This document shows, in pieces, positions 52,401-60,727 of a stretch of DNA of 64,000 nucleotides. Origin of the DNA: Pedobacter sp. ASV28 (lineage in GTDB: Bacteria > Bacteroidota > Bacteroidia > Sphingobacteriales > Sphingobacteriaceae); contig NZ_JAELTN010000018.1 of assembly GCF_016428855.1 (NCBI RefSeq), positions 1 to 64,000 on the forward strand. The letters are read 5' to 3'. Under the pieces are notes generated by a model. The model did not search any database. It was not told the DNA's origin and saw only the letters and a program-made list of their open reading frames with translations. Numbering within the stretch: the stretch's first letter is position 1; each line of letters begins with the position of its first letter. A program made the translations under genes and the position numbers.

Positions 52401-53024
52401 CTAAGGAATATTAAGGAATTTATGGGTTTGTAATGAAATTTCCCATTTAGGATTGGCCATTACATAATCTACAATTAACGGAGTAACCGTACTGGCTTTT
52501 GACCATTCGGGCTGAAGGTAAAGCTTACAGTTTTCGCCTACCATTTCGGCATATCTTTCCGCCCATTCAAAATCACTTTTATTAAATACAATCACTTTTA
52601 GTTCATTAGCGAATGGGGCAATATCGGGTCTTGGTTCCTTAAATTTCTTTGGTGATAAACAGATCCAATCCCAAGAACCTGATAACGGGTAGGCACCAGA
52701 AGTTTCTATGAAAGTAAGGATCTGCTGTTCCTGTAGTTTTTTGGTCAGATAGTCTAAATTATAGATTAAAGGTTCGCCACCGGTTACCACTACGGCCTTG
52801 CCAGGAAAAGTAGTTGCTTTTGCCACAATATCATCTACTTGGGTGAGTGGATGTAATTCGGCATCCCAGCTTTCTTTTACATCGCACCAATGACAACCTA
52901 CGTCACAGCCACCTAGACGGATGAAATAAGCCGCCTTGCCCGTATTATATCCTTCGCCCTGTATCGTGTAAAACTCTTCCATTAAAGGAAGTAAGGTACC
53001 GTCTTCTGGTATTTGATGTGCCAT
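52401..53024 (-). CDS. queE: 7-carboxy-7-deazaguanine synthase QueE
   Basis: QueE is a radical-SAM enzyme that contracts carboxy-tetrahydropterin to 7-carboxy-7-deazaguanine, an early step of queuosine and preQ0 synthesis. The 207-residue protein opens with EEFYTIQGEGYNTGKAAYFI and carries the cluster-binding motif GGCDVGCHWCDVKESWD, then VVVTGGEPLIYN. The ATG at 53024 (MAHQIPEDG) is preferred: a TATATTTG box at 53041-53048 lies 16 nt upstream, inside the longer frame that reaches 53057. It is divergent from the Rieske gene. Other queuosine genes are not adjacent; yhhQ lies 9 kb away. Confidence 0.94.
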   Translation of the reverse strand: MAHQIPEDGTLLPLMEEFYTIQGEGYNTGKAAYFIRLGGCDVGCHWCDVKESWDAELHPLTQVDDIVAKATTFPGKAVVVTGGEPLIYNLDYLTKKLQEQQILTFIETSGAYPLSGSWDWICLSPKKFKEPRPDIAPFANELKVIVFNKSDFEWAERYAEMVGENCKLYLQPEWSKASTVTPLIVDYVMANPKWEISLQTHKFLNIP

Positions 53025-53040
53025 TTTGTAAATTAGTGTG

Positions 53041-53048
53041 CAAATATA
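53041..53048 (-). promoter_or_regulatory. -7 box for queE
   Basis: TATATTTG on the minus strand, 16 nt before the ATG at 53024; it decides the queE start. Confidence 0.5.
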
Positions 53049-53070
53049 AGCATTCAATAAACCATATAAT

Positions 53071-53424
53071 ATGATTTGGGTAAAGGTTTTGTCAAAACAA
53101 GAGGTGTTGCCAACTGATTTTGTGCTTCAGGTTAAGGCTAACGGGAAGAAAATATGCGTTATAAATCATCAACAAAAGTTATATGCTACACAGAACACTT
53201 GCCCACATGCAGGTGGAAATTTAAGTAGTGGTTGGTGTAAGAATGGGCATATTGTTTGTCCAATTCACCGTTATGAATATAACCTGGAAAATGGGAGAGG
53301 AGCAGAAGGACAAGGTGATTATATTAATATTTACCCTGTTGAGCTGAGGGACGATGGATTGTATGTAGGTTTTAAGGAAAGTTTATGGCAAAGATTTTTT
53401 AAGTTGCATTTACTGCTTGCGTAA
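53071..53424 (+). CDS. Rieske [2Fe-2S] ferredoxin-like protein
   Basis: The 117-residue protein has one Rieske domain. The cluster ligands are Cys and His in NTCPHAGGNLSSGWC and Cys and His in IVCPIHRYEYNLENG, the CxH...CxxH pattern. It has no signal peptide or membrane anchor at the N-terminus; a hydrophobic end (KLHLLLA) is too short for a membrane helix. Small soluble Rieske proteins serve as electron carriers for oxygenases or reductases; none is next to it. It is divergent from queE and followed by the convergent folD terminator. Confidence 0.88.
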   Translation: MIWVKVLSKQEVLPTDFVLQVKANGKKICVINHQQKLYATQNTCPHAGGNLSSGWCKNGHIVCPIHRYEYNLENGRGAEGQGDYINIYPVELRDDGLYVGFKESLWQRFFKLHLLLA

Positions 53425-53454
53425 ATTGAGAAATTCTTCCTAAAATTCCATTGC

Positions 53455-53489
53455 CAAAAAAAGCTGCTGTATTTATAAATACAGCAGCT
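53455..53489 (-). terminator. folD terminator, perfect 28-bp palindrome
   Basis: AGCTGCTGTATTTA (53462-53475) and TAAATACAGCAGCT (53476-53489) form a perfect palindrome. On the minus strand it is followed by seven T (53456-53462), which fits an intrinsic terminator for folD. On the plus strand no T run follows directly. Confidence 0.75.
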
Positions 53490-53520
53490 CATATGAAATA
53501 TTTTTAACAACTCGTAAATA

Positions 53521-54399
53521 TCAATAGATTTCTTTTCTTGCTGAAGCCAAAGTGTTTTTTAGCAGCCCAACAATAGTCATTAGGCCAACGCCACCTGGTA
53601 CGGGTGTGATATAAGAAGATTTTTCAGCTACGTTTTCGAAATCGACATCCCCATATAATTTATAACCAGATTTTGTAGTGGTGGAAACTTCTCTATTGAT
53701 GCCCACATCAACAACAATAGCTCCAGGTTTTACCATATCGGCAGTAATAAAATTCTTTTTGCCAATTGCGGCAATAATAATGTCTGCCTGCAAAACTTGG
53801 TCTTTAAGGTCCTTGGTTTTACTGTGCGTTAAAGTCACCGTACAATTGCCGGGATTAGCATTACGGGCCATTAAGATGCTCATGGGGCTACCCACAATAT
53901 TACTACGTCCAACCACTACACAATGCATTCCGGTAGTGTCTATATGATATTCCTGTAACATGAGTAAGATGCCATAGGGAGTTGCCGGAATGTAACAAGG
54001 AAGATTACGCATCATCCTGCCCAGGTTAATGGGATGAAAACCATCTACATCTTTCTTAGGGTCTATAGCTTCGGTTACTTTCTCAGGATCTATATGCTTG
54101 GGTAGCGGTAATTGAACAATTAGGCCATCTACGTCAGCATCAGCATTTATCTCTTCAATTTTTTCAAGCAGTTCTTGTTCACTAACCGTTTCATCGTAAC
54201 GATATAAAGAAGATTTAAAGCCTACTTTTTCGCAGTTTTTCATCTTGCTGGCTACATAAGTTTCGCTACCACCATCGTTCCCCACTAAAATGGCTACTAA
54301 ATGTGGTTTTCTGCCCGTTTCTTTTAAGAAATCGGCAGCTTCTTCAGCAATTTGAACCTTAACTTTTTCCGATACGTATTTTCCGTCTAATAATTGCAT
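53521..54399 (-). CDS. folD: Bifunctional methylenetetrahydrofolate dehydrogenase/cyclohydrolase FolD
   Basis: FolD interconverts 5,10-methylene-THF, methenyl-THF and 10-formyl-THF in one-carbon metabolism. The 292-residue protein shows [20 protein letters not shown] with catalytic Lys, [47 protein letters not shown] and a C-terminal [20 protein letters not shown], all typical. It lies 81 bp downstream of lepA on the same strand, separated by a quasi-repetitive gap. Confidence 0.97.
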   Translation of the reverse strand: MQLLDGKYVSEKVKVQIAEEAADFLKETGRKPHLVAILVGNDGGSETYVASKMKNCEKVGFKSSLYRYDETVSEQELLEKIEEINADADVDGLIVQLPLPKHIDPEKVTEAIDPKKDVDGFHPINLGRMMRNLPCYIPATPYGILLMLQEYHIDTTGMHCVVVGRSNIVGSPMSILMARNANPGNCTVTLTHSKTKDLKDQVLQADIIIAAIGKKNFITADMVKPGAIVVDVGINREVSTTTKSGYKLYGDVDFENVAEKSSYITPVPGGVGLMTIVGLLKNTLASARKEIY

Positions 54400-54405
54400 T
54401 TTATA

Positions 54406-54478
54406 AAGTATCTGGTAGCAAGTATCGAGTATCGAGATGGCAATAAGTCTTGCTACTAGATCCTCAAATCTTGATACT
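54406..54478. repeat. Quasi-repeat region with inverted arms between lepA and folD
   Basis: The gap contains AGTATC words (54408, 54421, 54428) and TTGATACT (54471-54478) in inverted sense. ATCTGGTAGCAAG (54410-54422) and CTTGCTACTAGAT (54449-54461) form a 13-bp inverted repeat with one mismatch. It may form a hairpin in the lepA-folD mRNA. Similar words occur at 48961-49036. Confidence 0.5.
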
Positions 54479-54480
54479 AA

Positions 54481-56268
54481 TTAATCTAATTTTAAAACTG
54501 CCATGAATGCAGATTGTGGTATTTCTACATTTCCTACCTGGCGCATCCGTTTTTTACCTTTTTTCTGTTTTTCCAATAATTTACGCTTACGGGAAATATC
54601 TCCACCATAACATTTGGCCGTTACATCTTTACGTAAGGCGCTCAATGTTTCGCGGGCAATAACTTTGGCTCCAATAGAAGCTTGTATTTTAATCTCGAAT
54701 TGTTGGCGAGGAATAAGTTCCTTTAGTTTTTCACAGATTTTTTTTCCAAAATCATAGGCATTGCTGCGATGGATTAAAGAAGATAAAGCATCAACCGGCT
54801 CATCATTTAAAAGCATGTCTAAACGTACCAGATCAGATTTGCGGTAACCCACTTGATGGTAATCAAATGAGGCATAACCTTTGGATATCGTTTTGAGCTT
54901 GTCGTAGAAGTCGAATACTATTTCGCCCATTGGCATTTCGAACACCAATTCTACACGATCGGAGGTGAGGTAAGATTGGTTAACAATAATCCCCCTTTTT
55001 TGTATACATAACGACATTACAGGTCCTACAAACTCTGCTTTGGTAATGATATTGGCTTTAATGAAAGGTTCTTCAACCGAATCGAGTTTGCTCGGGTCAG
55101 GTAGATCAGAAGGATTGTTTACAATAATTTCAGCTCCTTTTGTAGTATAGGCAATATACGATACGTTTGGTACCGTAGTAATTACGGTCATGTCAAATTC
55201 GCGTTCCAAACGTTCTTGTATAATTTCCATGTGTAGCATTCCCAAGAAACCACAACGGAAACCAAAGCCTAAGGCAGCAGAACTTTCAGGTTCGAAAACA
55301 ATAGAAGCATCATTAAGCTGCAATTTATGCATGGCCTCGCGCAGCTCTTCAAAATCTTCGGTATCTACAGGATAAATTCCGGCAAAAACCATGGGTTTTA
55401 CTTCTTCGAAACCTTGTATGGCATCGGCTGCAGGCCTATCAACGGTAGTAATGGTATCACCAACTTTAACCTCTCGCGCCTCTTTGATGCCAGAAATAAT
55501 ATAGCCTACATCACCTGTTTTCACTACACTGCGTGGCGACATGTCCAGCTTCAAAATGCCTACTTCATCTGCAAGGTATTGTTTGCCGGTATTAATGAAT
55601 TTTACCTTATCGCCTTTTTTGATTTGACCATTGACTACTTTGTAATAAGCAATAATACCTCTAAACGAGTTGAAAACCGAATCGAAAATCAATGCCTGTA
55701 GTTCTCCATCTGGATTTCCAACGGGGGCTGGAACCCTGTCTACAATAGCTTGTAGGATATCGGAGATGCCCATGCCTGTTTTACCAGAAGCAGGAATAAT
55801 CTCTTCTCTTTTACAGCCAATCAGGTCTATGATCTGGTCCTTTACTTCCTCTGGCATGGCACCAGGTAAGTCCATTTTGTTTAGAATAGGAATAATTTCC
55901 AGGTCATGTTCTAGTGCCAAATAAAGGTTAGAAATGGTTTGTGCCTGTATGCCTTGAGAAGCATCAACAATAAGTAGTGCACCTTCACAGGCAGCTATGG
56001 AACGAGAAACTTCGTAAGAGAAGTCAACGTGCCCGGGTGTATCAATTAAGTTGAAGACATATTCTTCGCCGTCAACTTTGTAATTCATTTGTATGGCATG
56101 GCTTTTAATCGTGATTCCACGTTCACGTTCCAGGTCCATATTATCTAACAATTGTGCTTGTGCCTCTCGTTGAGAAATGGTATTGGTATATTCTAATAAG
56201 CGATCGGCCAAAGTACTCTTGCCGTGGTCTATATGTGCAATTATGCAGAAATTACGTATATTCTTCAT
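54481..56268 (-). CDS. lepA: Elongation factor 4 (LepA)
   Basis: LepA is a ribosome-dependent GTPase that affects translation initiation and biogenesis under stress. The 595-residue protein starts [20 protein letters not shown] (G1), with DTPGHVDF (G3), [10 protein letters not shown] (G4) and [11 protein letters not shown] (G5), followed by the EF-G-like domains and the LepA-specific C-terminal domain ([32 protein letters not shown]). Length is exactly family-typical. A TATCTTTG box lies 7 nt before the ATG. folD follows downstream. Confidence 0.98.
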   Translation of the reverse strand: MKNIRNFCIIAHIDHGKSTLADRLLEYTNTISQREAQAQLLDNMDLERERGITIKSHAIQMNYKVDGEEYVFNLIDTPGHVDFSYEVSRSIAACEGALLIVDASQGIQAQTISNLYLALEHDLEIIPILNKMDLPGAMPEEVKDQIIDLIGCKREEIIPASGKTGMGISDILQAIVDRVPAPVGNPDGELQALIFDSVFNSFRGIIAYYKVVNGQIKKGDKVKFINTGKQYLADEVGILKLDMSPRSVVKTGDVGYIISGIKEAREVKVGDTITTVDRPAADAIQGFEEVKPMVFAGIYPVDTEDFEELREAMHKLQLNDASIVFEPESSAALGFGFRCGFLGMLHMEIIQERLEREFDMTVITTVPNVSYIAYTTKGAEIIVNNPSDLPDPSKLDSVEEPFIKANIITKAEFVGPVMSLCIQKRGIIVNQSYLTSDRVELVFEMPMGEIVFDFYDKLKTISKGYASFDYHQVGYRKSDLVRLDMLLNDEPVDALSSLIHRSNAYDFGKKICEKLKELIPRQQFEIKIQASIGAKVIARETLSALRKDVTAKCYGGDISRKRKLLEKQKKGKKRMRQVGNVEIPQSAFMAVLKLD

Positions 56269-56275
56269 CTTTGTG

Positions 56276-56283
56276 CAAAGATA
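56276..56283 (-). promoter_or_regulatory. -7 box for lepA
   Basis: TATCTTTG on the minus strand ends 7 nt before the ATG at 56268, again predicting a very short leader. Confidence 0.5.
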
Positions 56284-56514
56284 ACCTTTTTAGGCAAATT
56301 TAAGTGACCTTTAAAGGGCTTATGTTTAACATTTTGAAAAGCAAATATGGGGCGTGCGATCTATCGGAAGCCCAGCTTTCCATTTTTATCTTTTTGAGGA
56401 GTTGGTATTGTATAAACTTATAGGCTTTAAAACCTAGAATCTTATTTAAGATCAAGGCATCAAAAAGGATAACCACTGCAAGCTGGTTTATTTGATAGAA
56501 GCCATGGCTACTAT

Positions 56515-56946
56515 TTATGGCACAATACCTTTCATTCTTGAAAAAGGATAGCCATTACAGCCTTTTCTTGGGTTTTTCCTATCGGAAGCGGCTGTTTTCT
56601 CGGCCTCTTCATCTGTATTCGCTTTATAGGCCGTAAGGCAAAATCCCCATAACCATGGAGGCATATCTTCGAAGGTCATAAAATCTATTCTGGTGTATTT
56701 ATTCGCATCAGCCTTATTTTTACTGTCATTTTTTGCAATCAGGTATTGCTCCTCTATATTCCATTTTATAATATGATAGTTGATGTTTGGGTGTTGTGTC
56801 CAAAGCGTGTCGTTAATGGAATATTTTATATCGTAATCATCAGCAAAATTACCTTTCATAAATGAAGGTATAGGTTGCTTTGTTTCTTGTGCCATGGGCA
56901 ATTGACCAAAAAGCAAAAGGACTAAGGTTAATCTTATGGTTTTCAT
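56515..56946 (-). CDS. Small exported protein, unknown
   Basis: The 143-residue protein has a signal peptide (MKTIRLTLVLLLFGQLPMAQ, cut before ETKQ). The mature part has many charged and aromatic residues (DYDIKYSINDTLWTQHPNIN, FEDMPPWLWGFCLTAYKANT) and two cysteines that could pair. I do not recognise a family. It is the last gene of the five-gene minus-strand run: its ATG overlaps the cutC stop by 4 bp, so it is translated with cutC. It is probably periplasmic. A role in copper handling would be guesswork. Confidence 0.6.
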   Translation of the reverse strand: MKTIRLTLVLLLFGQLPMAQETKQPIPSFMKGNFADDYDIKYSINDTLWTQHPNINYHIIKWNIEEQYLIAKNDSKNKADANKYTRIDFMTFEDMPPWLWGFCLTAYKANTDEEAEKTAASDRKNPRKGCNGYPFSRMKGIVP

Positions 56947-57683
56947 TGATGGCGATTTAAGAGATCAACCAAATGTTTAACTATGCTTGTTGAGCTTTGT
57001 TCTATGCTATATTCATCGGTAGCTTTTCCCATTTTACTTGCTTCATTGATAAATGACATTTGGCTTTTGACAAGTTCCCTTGCGGTGGTGTGAAAACTTT
57101 TGGCTTGGGTTTGAGTGGCAATAGCTAAAATGTTATTTGTGTTTATCCCACCGCCGGGCATGATTTCTATTCTTCCATTTGCTTGTTCAACCAATTTTGA
57201 AATGTTGGTCGCTCCAACATCAACATTTTCTTTACCTCCAGAAGTTAGGATTCTAACAAATCCAAGCTCAATAATTGCCTCTAATGCCACATTGAGGTTA
57301 TGGCTCATGTCAAAGGCCCGGTGAAAAGCTACGGGTAAAGGGTGGGCTGTGTCAATGACCTGCCTACACCTATCTTTATCAATAGACCCATCGTAATTTA
57401 GCAGACCAGTTACCAGTCCATCACAGCCGAGTTGTTTTGCCATATGGATATCAATCAGCATGCTTTCAAATTCTGATTCGCTATAGAGAAAATCACCCCC
57501 TCTGGGTCTAATTAGAGGCCATGTTTCTAATTTAAGATGATCTAGGCACCATTTTATCTGTCCATAGCTGGGCGTGGTTCCGCCTTCGGCCAAATTGTTA
57601 CAAAGTTCAATCCTAGAGGCACCGCCATTGGCGGCAGCCTTGGCAGATTCGATCGAGTTGGCACAGATTTCTAGTGTAAGCAT
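56943..57683 (-). CDS. cutC: Copper homeostasis protein CutC
   Basis: The 246-residue protein is a TIM-barrel CutC: LEICANSIESAKAAANGGAS, RIELCNNLAEGGTTPS, IRPRGGDFLYSESEFESM, LGCDGLVTGLL, FHRAFDM, ILTSGGKE and IMPGGGINTNNI. CutC was linked to copper tolerance in E. coli, but its molecular function is uncertain. It overlaps the asparaginase stop by 1 bp (TAATG) and the downstream exported-protein gene by 4 bp. The cutC-glycosylasparaginase neighbourhood recurs in Bacteroidota. Confidence 0.93.
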   Translation of the reverse strand: MLTLEICANSIESAKAAANGGASRIELCNNLAEGGTTPSYGQIKWCLDHLKLETWPLIRPRGGDFLYSESEFESMLIDIHMAKQLGCDGLVTGLLNYDGSIDKDRCRQVIDTAHPLPVAFHRAFDMSHNLNVALEAIIELGFVRILTSGGKENVDVGATNISKLVEQANGRIEIMPGGGINTNNILAIATQTQAKSFHTTARELVKSQMSFINEASKMGKATDEYSIEQSSTSIVKHLVDLLNRHQ

Positions 57684-58699
57684 TAGTAATAGCTCTTTCC
57701 CTTTAAGATCAAATCCTGCTTTTTACTATCGCAAATGGCATAGGAGAAACCTTTTTGGATGGCATAAGCACCATATTCTCCGTTTTTATTGAGGGCTAGA
57801 AAACCCACCTGTAGTTTTTTTGTGCTTTTGTTTTTCTTATGGATAATTCTCATTACCGCTTCTTTGCAGGCTTCCTCCGGGCTGTAGCCCTGGCGCATCA
57901 GTTCAACAACCAAAAAAGAACCCACATTTCTCACTACTTCTTCTCCAACACCGGTAGACGTAGCACCACCAATCTCATTGTCAACATATAGCCCAGCGCC
58001 AATAATTGGACTGTCTCCGACACGGCCATGTAATTTATAGGCCATACCACTTGTGGTGCAGGCCCCTGCCATATTGCCACTGCTATCTAGGGCAAGCATT
58101 CCGATGGTATCATGATTATATTGGTTTCCGGGCAGCATTTCAGGAGCAGCTTGGTCATATAGCTTATTCTCTATATTGCTTACTGGTTCATATTTTGCAG
58201 TTTTTAGCCATATTTCCCAATCTTTTTTACTTTTCTCGGTAAGTAGGTTTTCTTTTTTGAAGCCCTGTTCTAGGGCAAATTGTAATGCACCATTTCCAGC
58301 AAGCATTACATGAGGTGTTTTTTCCATTACCAGCCTGGCTACTGAGATGGGATGCTTGATCTGCTCTAGGGCGAGTACGGCGCCACAATTGCCCAAATGA
58401 TCCATAATACTGGCATCGAGCGTTACAATACCGTCCCTATCAGGTAGGCCTCCATAGCCTACCGATTGATTTTTGATATCGGCTTCGGCTACTTTAACAC
58501 CTTGTTCAACCGCGTCAAGAGCATTACCATTGCGATTTAAGACTTTCCATGCATCGGCATTTGCAGCTACCCCAAAATCCCAGGTAGAGATCACGATAGG
58601 TTTATTGGGAGATTTCCCACTCAAAGTACATTTGCTGTTCAGCACAATAATACCAGTGGACAATGCCGTTGTTTTTATGAACCTTCTTCTGTTAAGCAT
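57683..58699 (-). CDS. N(4)-(beta-N-acetylglucosaminyl)-L-asparaginase family (Ntn hydrolase)
   Basis: The protein (338 residues from ATG 58699) has a twin-arginine-like signal MLNRRRFIKTTALSTG ending in a Cys (LNSKC), so it is exported and perhaps lipid-linked. The Ntn fold follows with ISTWDFGVAANADAWKVLNR, IMDHLGNCGAVLALEQIKH and the autocleavage site NHDTIGMLAL (nucleophile Thr), then CTTSGMAYKLHGRVGDSPII and GAGLYVDN. Family members cleave the GlcNAc-Asn bond of glycoproteins (glycosylasparaginase). A longer start at 58735 would overlap the nitrilase gene; 58699 suits the signal peptide. It is in the operon from 60678 to 56515. Confidence 0.9.
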   Translation of the reverse strand: MLNRRRFIKTTALSTGIIVLNSKCTLSGKSPNKPIVISTWDFGVAANADAWKVLNRNGNALDAVEQGVKVAEADIKNQSVGYGGLPDRDGIVTLDASIMDHLGNCGAVLALEQIKHPISVARLVMEKTPHVMLAGNGALQFALEQGFKKENLLTEKSKKDWEIWLKTAKYEPVSNIENKLYDQAAPEMLPGNQYNHDTIGMLALDSSGNMAGACTTSGMAYKLHGRVGDSPIIGAGLYVDNEIGGATSTGVGEEVVRNVGSFLVVELMRQGYSPEEACKEAVMRIIHKKNKSTKKLQVGFLALNKNGEYGAYAIQKGFSYAICDSKKQDLILKGKSYY

Positions 58700-58709
58700 A
58701 TTAGAGGAT

Positions 58710-59510
58710 TTAGATGATCTTAAAATCATCGGCATCTTTTAGAAATGGAAATTGTCTTCTGATTTTTTCGAGATCGGTATAATTGATGCTGAAAGTATAT
58801 AGATCCTCGTCTTCAGGTTTATAATAAACGGTATTGCCCAAAGGGTCTATGCACATGGAGTGCCCACTGTGATAGACTTGGTTGCCATCATGTCCTACAC
58901 GGTTAACGGCAACCACATAGCTTTGATTTTCTATGGCCCTGGCGTGTATTAACGTACGCCAATGCGAAGAACGTTTATCTGGCCAACTGGCTACCAGTAA
59001 TAAGATATCGTATGCTGCATTTTGATTTCTTAACCATACCGGAAAACGAAGGTCATAGCAAATGGCCAATCTAATTTTCCATCCCTTTAATTCAACAATC
59101 AAAGGTGCTTTTCCTGCTGTAAAGTGTTTATCTTCTTCTCCAAGCCCAAAAAGATGGTGCTTGTCGTAATATTGATATGCTCCATTGGGCAACATCCATA
59201 TCATCCTGTTGTAGAATTTCCCATCTTCCTTTATGATCAGGCTTCCGGTAACCACACAATCGTAGGTGATAGCCGTTTTTTTGATCCATTGCATGGTTTT
59301 ACCTTCCATGGTTTCGGCCAATTCAGCAGCCTTCATGGTGAAACCCGTATTGAACATTTCAGGGAGCACGATCAGATCTGTTTTTTCGCGTACACCAGCC
59401 GAAAGTCGCAATCCAATATTTTGTAGGTTCTTATCTATATTTTCCCAAAAAAGATAAGCTTGGAAAACAGTGATCTTTAAGTTCTGTATATTAAGGTAAT
59501 GTGGTTCCAT
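58710..59510 (-). CDS. Nitrilase-superfamily amidohydrolase (omega-amidase YafV-like)
   Basis: The 266-residue protein has the nitrilase catalytic triad: Glu in LIVLPEMFNTGFTM, Lys in QYYDKHHLFGLGEE and Cys in RLAICYDLRFPVWLRN. Other motifs (TGSLIIKEDGKFYNRMIWML, SWPDKRSSHW) match YafV/Nit2-like omega-amidases, which hydrolyse 2-oxoglutaramate or 2-oxosuccinamate. The neighbouring gene upstream encodes a YbdL-like aminotransferase, which can produce such 2-oxo acid amides, supporting this assignment. It is cytoplasmic. Gap to the aminotransferase stop is 22 bp. Confidence 0.9.
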   Translation of the reverse strand: MEPHYLNIQNLKITVFQAYLFWENIDKNLQNIGLRLSAGVREKTDLIVLPEMFNTGFTMKAAELAETMEGKTMQWIKKTAITYDCVVTGSLIIKEDGKFYNRMIWMLPNGAYQYYDKHHLFGLGEEDKHFTAGKAPLIVELKGWKIRLAICYDLRFPVWLRNQNAAYDILLLVASWPDKRSSHWRTLIHARAIENQSYVVAVNRVGHDGNQVYHSGHSMCIDPLGNTVYYKPEDEDLYTFSINYTDLEKIRRQFPFLKDADDFKII

Positions 59511-59532
59511 GAGCGAACTATTAAATGGTTCT

Positions 59533-60678
59533 TTATAATTTCATTAACTTTTCAACGGCTTTTTCCAAAGTGCTTTTTTCTTTGGCAAAGCAAAAACGTA
59601 ATATTTTATGGTCTATGTTTTTGGTATAGAAAGCAGAAACAGGGATACTGGCTACACCTAATTTTTTTATTAAATTCTGTGCAAAATCAACATCTTTTTC
59701 ATTGCTGATGTTTTTATAGCTTACGCACTGAAAATAAGAGCCTCTACAAGGCAATAGCTCAAATTTCGTTTCACTAAGTAGTCGTCTAAAATGATCTCTT
59801 TTCTCTTGAAAAAAGATAGGCAACTTTTTGTATACATCTGTTGTTTTAAGATAATTGGCAATGCCTACCTGCATAGGAGTATTAACGCTAAAAACATTAA
59901 ATTGGTGTACCTTTCTGAATTCCGACATCAATTTTGAGGGGGCTAGGCAATAGCCCAATTTCCAGCCCGTAGTGTGTAATAGCTTACCAAATGAGGCAAT
60001 GATAAAACTTCTTTCTGCTAATTCAGGATATAAAGCTATGCTATGGTGCTGCGATCCATCAAAAATAATATGTTCATATACCTCATCACTTAAGATCATT
60101 ACATCGGTATTTTTGGTGATCTTTATTAAAGCTTCTATGTCATCTTTTCCAAAAATACTTCCTGTTGGATTATGGGGAGAATTAATGATGATCATCTTGG
60201 TGTTCGCGGTAAAAAGTTTTTTTACCATTTCCCAATCAATTTTATAGTCGGGTGCTTGTAGCTCGAAAGGTTTCACCAGTCCACCCAATAGTTTAATGGC
60301 AGGTGCATAACAATCATAGGCTGGTTCAAAGACAATCACTTCATCGCCAGCGTTGATGAATGCGGTAATGGCTGTGAAAATAGCCTGCGTACCTCCGGCT
60401 GTAATTGTTATTTCAGTATCTGGATTGTATTTTGTATGATAAAATCTTTCTGTTTTTTCAGCGATCAATTCCCTCAGCTGCTGATGACCGGGCATGGGGG
60501 CATATTGATTGTTGCCAGTTTTCATGGCTTGGGCTACCGCTTCAACTAGCTTTGGATCGGCCTCGTAATCTGGAAAACCTTGGGAAAGGTTAATGGCGTT
60601 ATGCTCTTGGGCTAGTTTAGACATTACCGTAAAAATGGTAGTGCCAATAGTGGGCAGTTTAGAATTAATAAGTATCAT
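59533..60678 (-). CDS. PLP-dependent aminotransferase (methionine aminotransferase YbdL-like)
   Basis: The 381-residue class I/II aminotransferase has INLSQGFPDYEADPKLVEAV, ITAGGTQAIFTAITAFIN, VFEPAYDCYAPAIKLLGG, INSPHNPTGSIF and the PLP-binding Lys in FIIASFGKLLHTTGWKLGYC. This combination is typical of YbdL/glutamine transaminase K-like enzymes, which transaminate methionine, glutamine and aromatic amino acids to 2-oxo acids. It heads the five-gene run. The nitrilase next to it would remove the amide of the glutamine- and asparagine-derived 2-oxo acids. Confidence 0.9.
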   Translation of the reverse strand: MILINSKLPTIGTTIFTVMSKLAQEHNAINLSQGFPDYEADPKLVEAVAQAMKTGNNQYAPMPGHQQLRELIAEKTERFYHTKYNPDTEITITAGGTQAIFTAITAFINAGDEVIVFEPAYDCYAPAIKLLGGLVKPFELQAPDYKIDWEMVKKLFTANTKMIIINSPHNPTGSIFGKDDIEALIKITKNTDVMILSDEVYEHIIFDGSQHHSIALYPELAERSFIIASFGKLLHTTGWKLGYCLAPSKLMSEFRKVHQFNVFSVNTPMQVGIANYLKTTDVYKKLPIFFQEKRDHFRRLLSETKFELLPCRGSYFQCVSYKNISNEKDVDFAQNLIKKLGVASIPVSAFYTKNIDHKILRFCFAKEKSTLEKAVEKLMKL

Positions 60679-60727
60679 TTATTACGAAAGTAATAATAAT
60701 CAGTTAATTGAAATTGCTATTTGGCAG

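Noticed and set aside
56300..56476. A 58-codon minus-strand open frame (GTG start) between lepA and the unknown exported protein
   Set aside because: It shows no recognisable motif, starts with GTG without any ribosome-binding or promoter signal, and is within the length expected by chance in AT-rich DNA. An error-joined extension of the upstream gene was considered, but that gene has a natural end.
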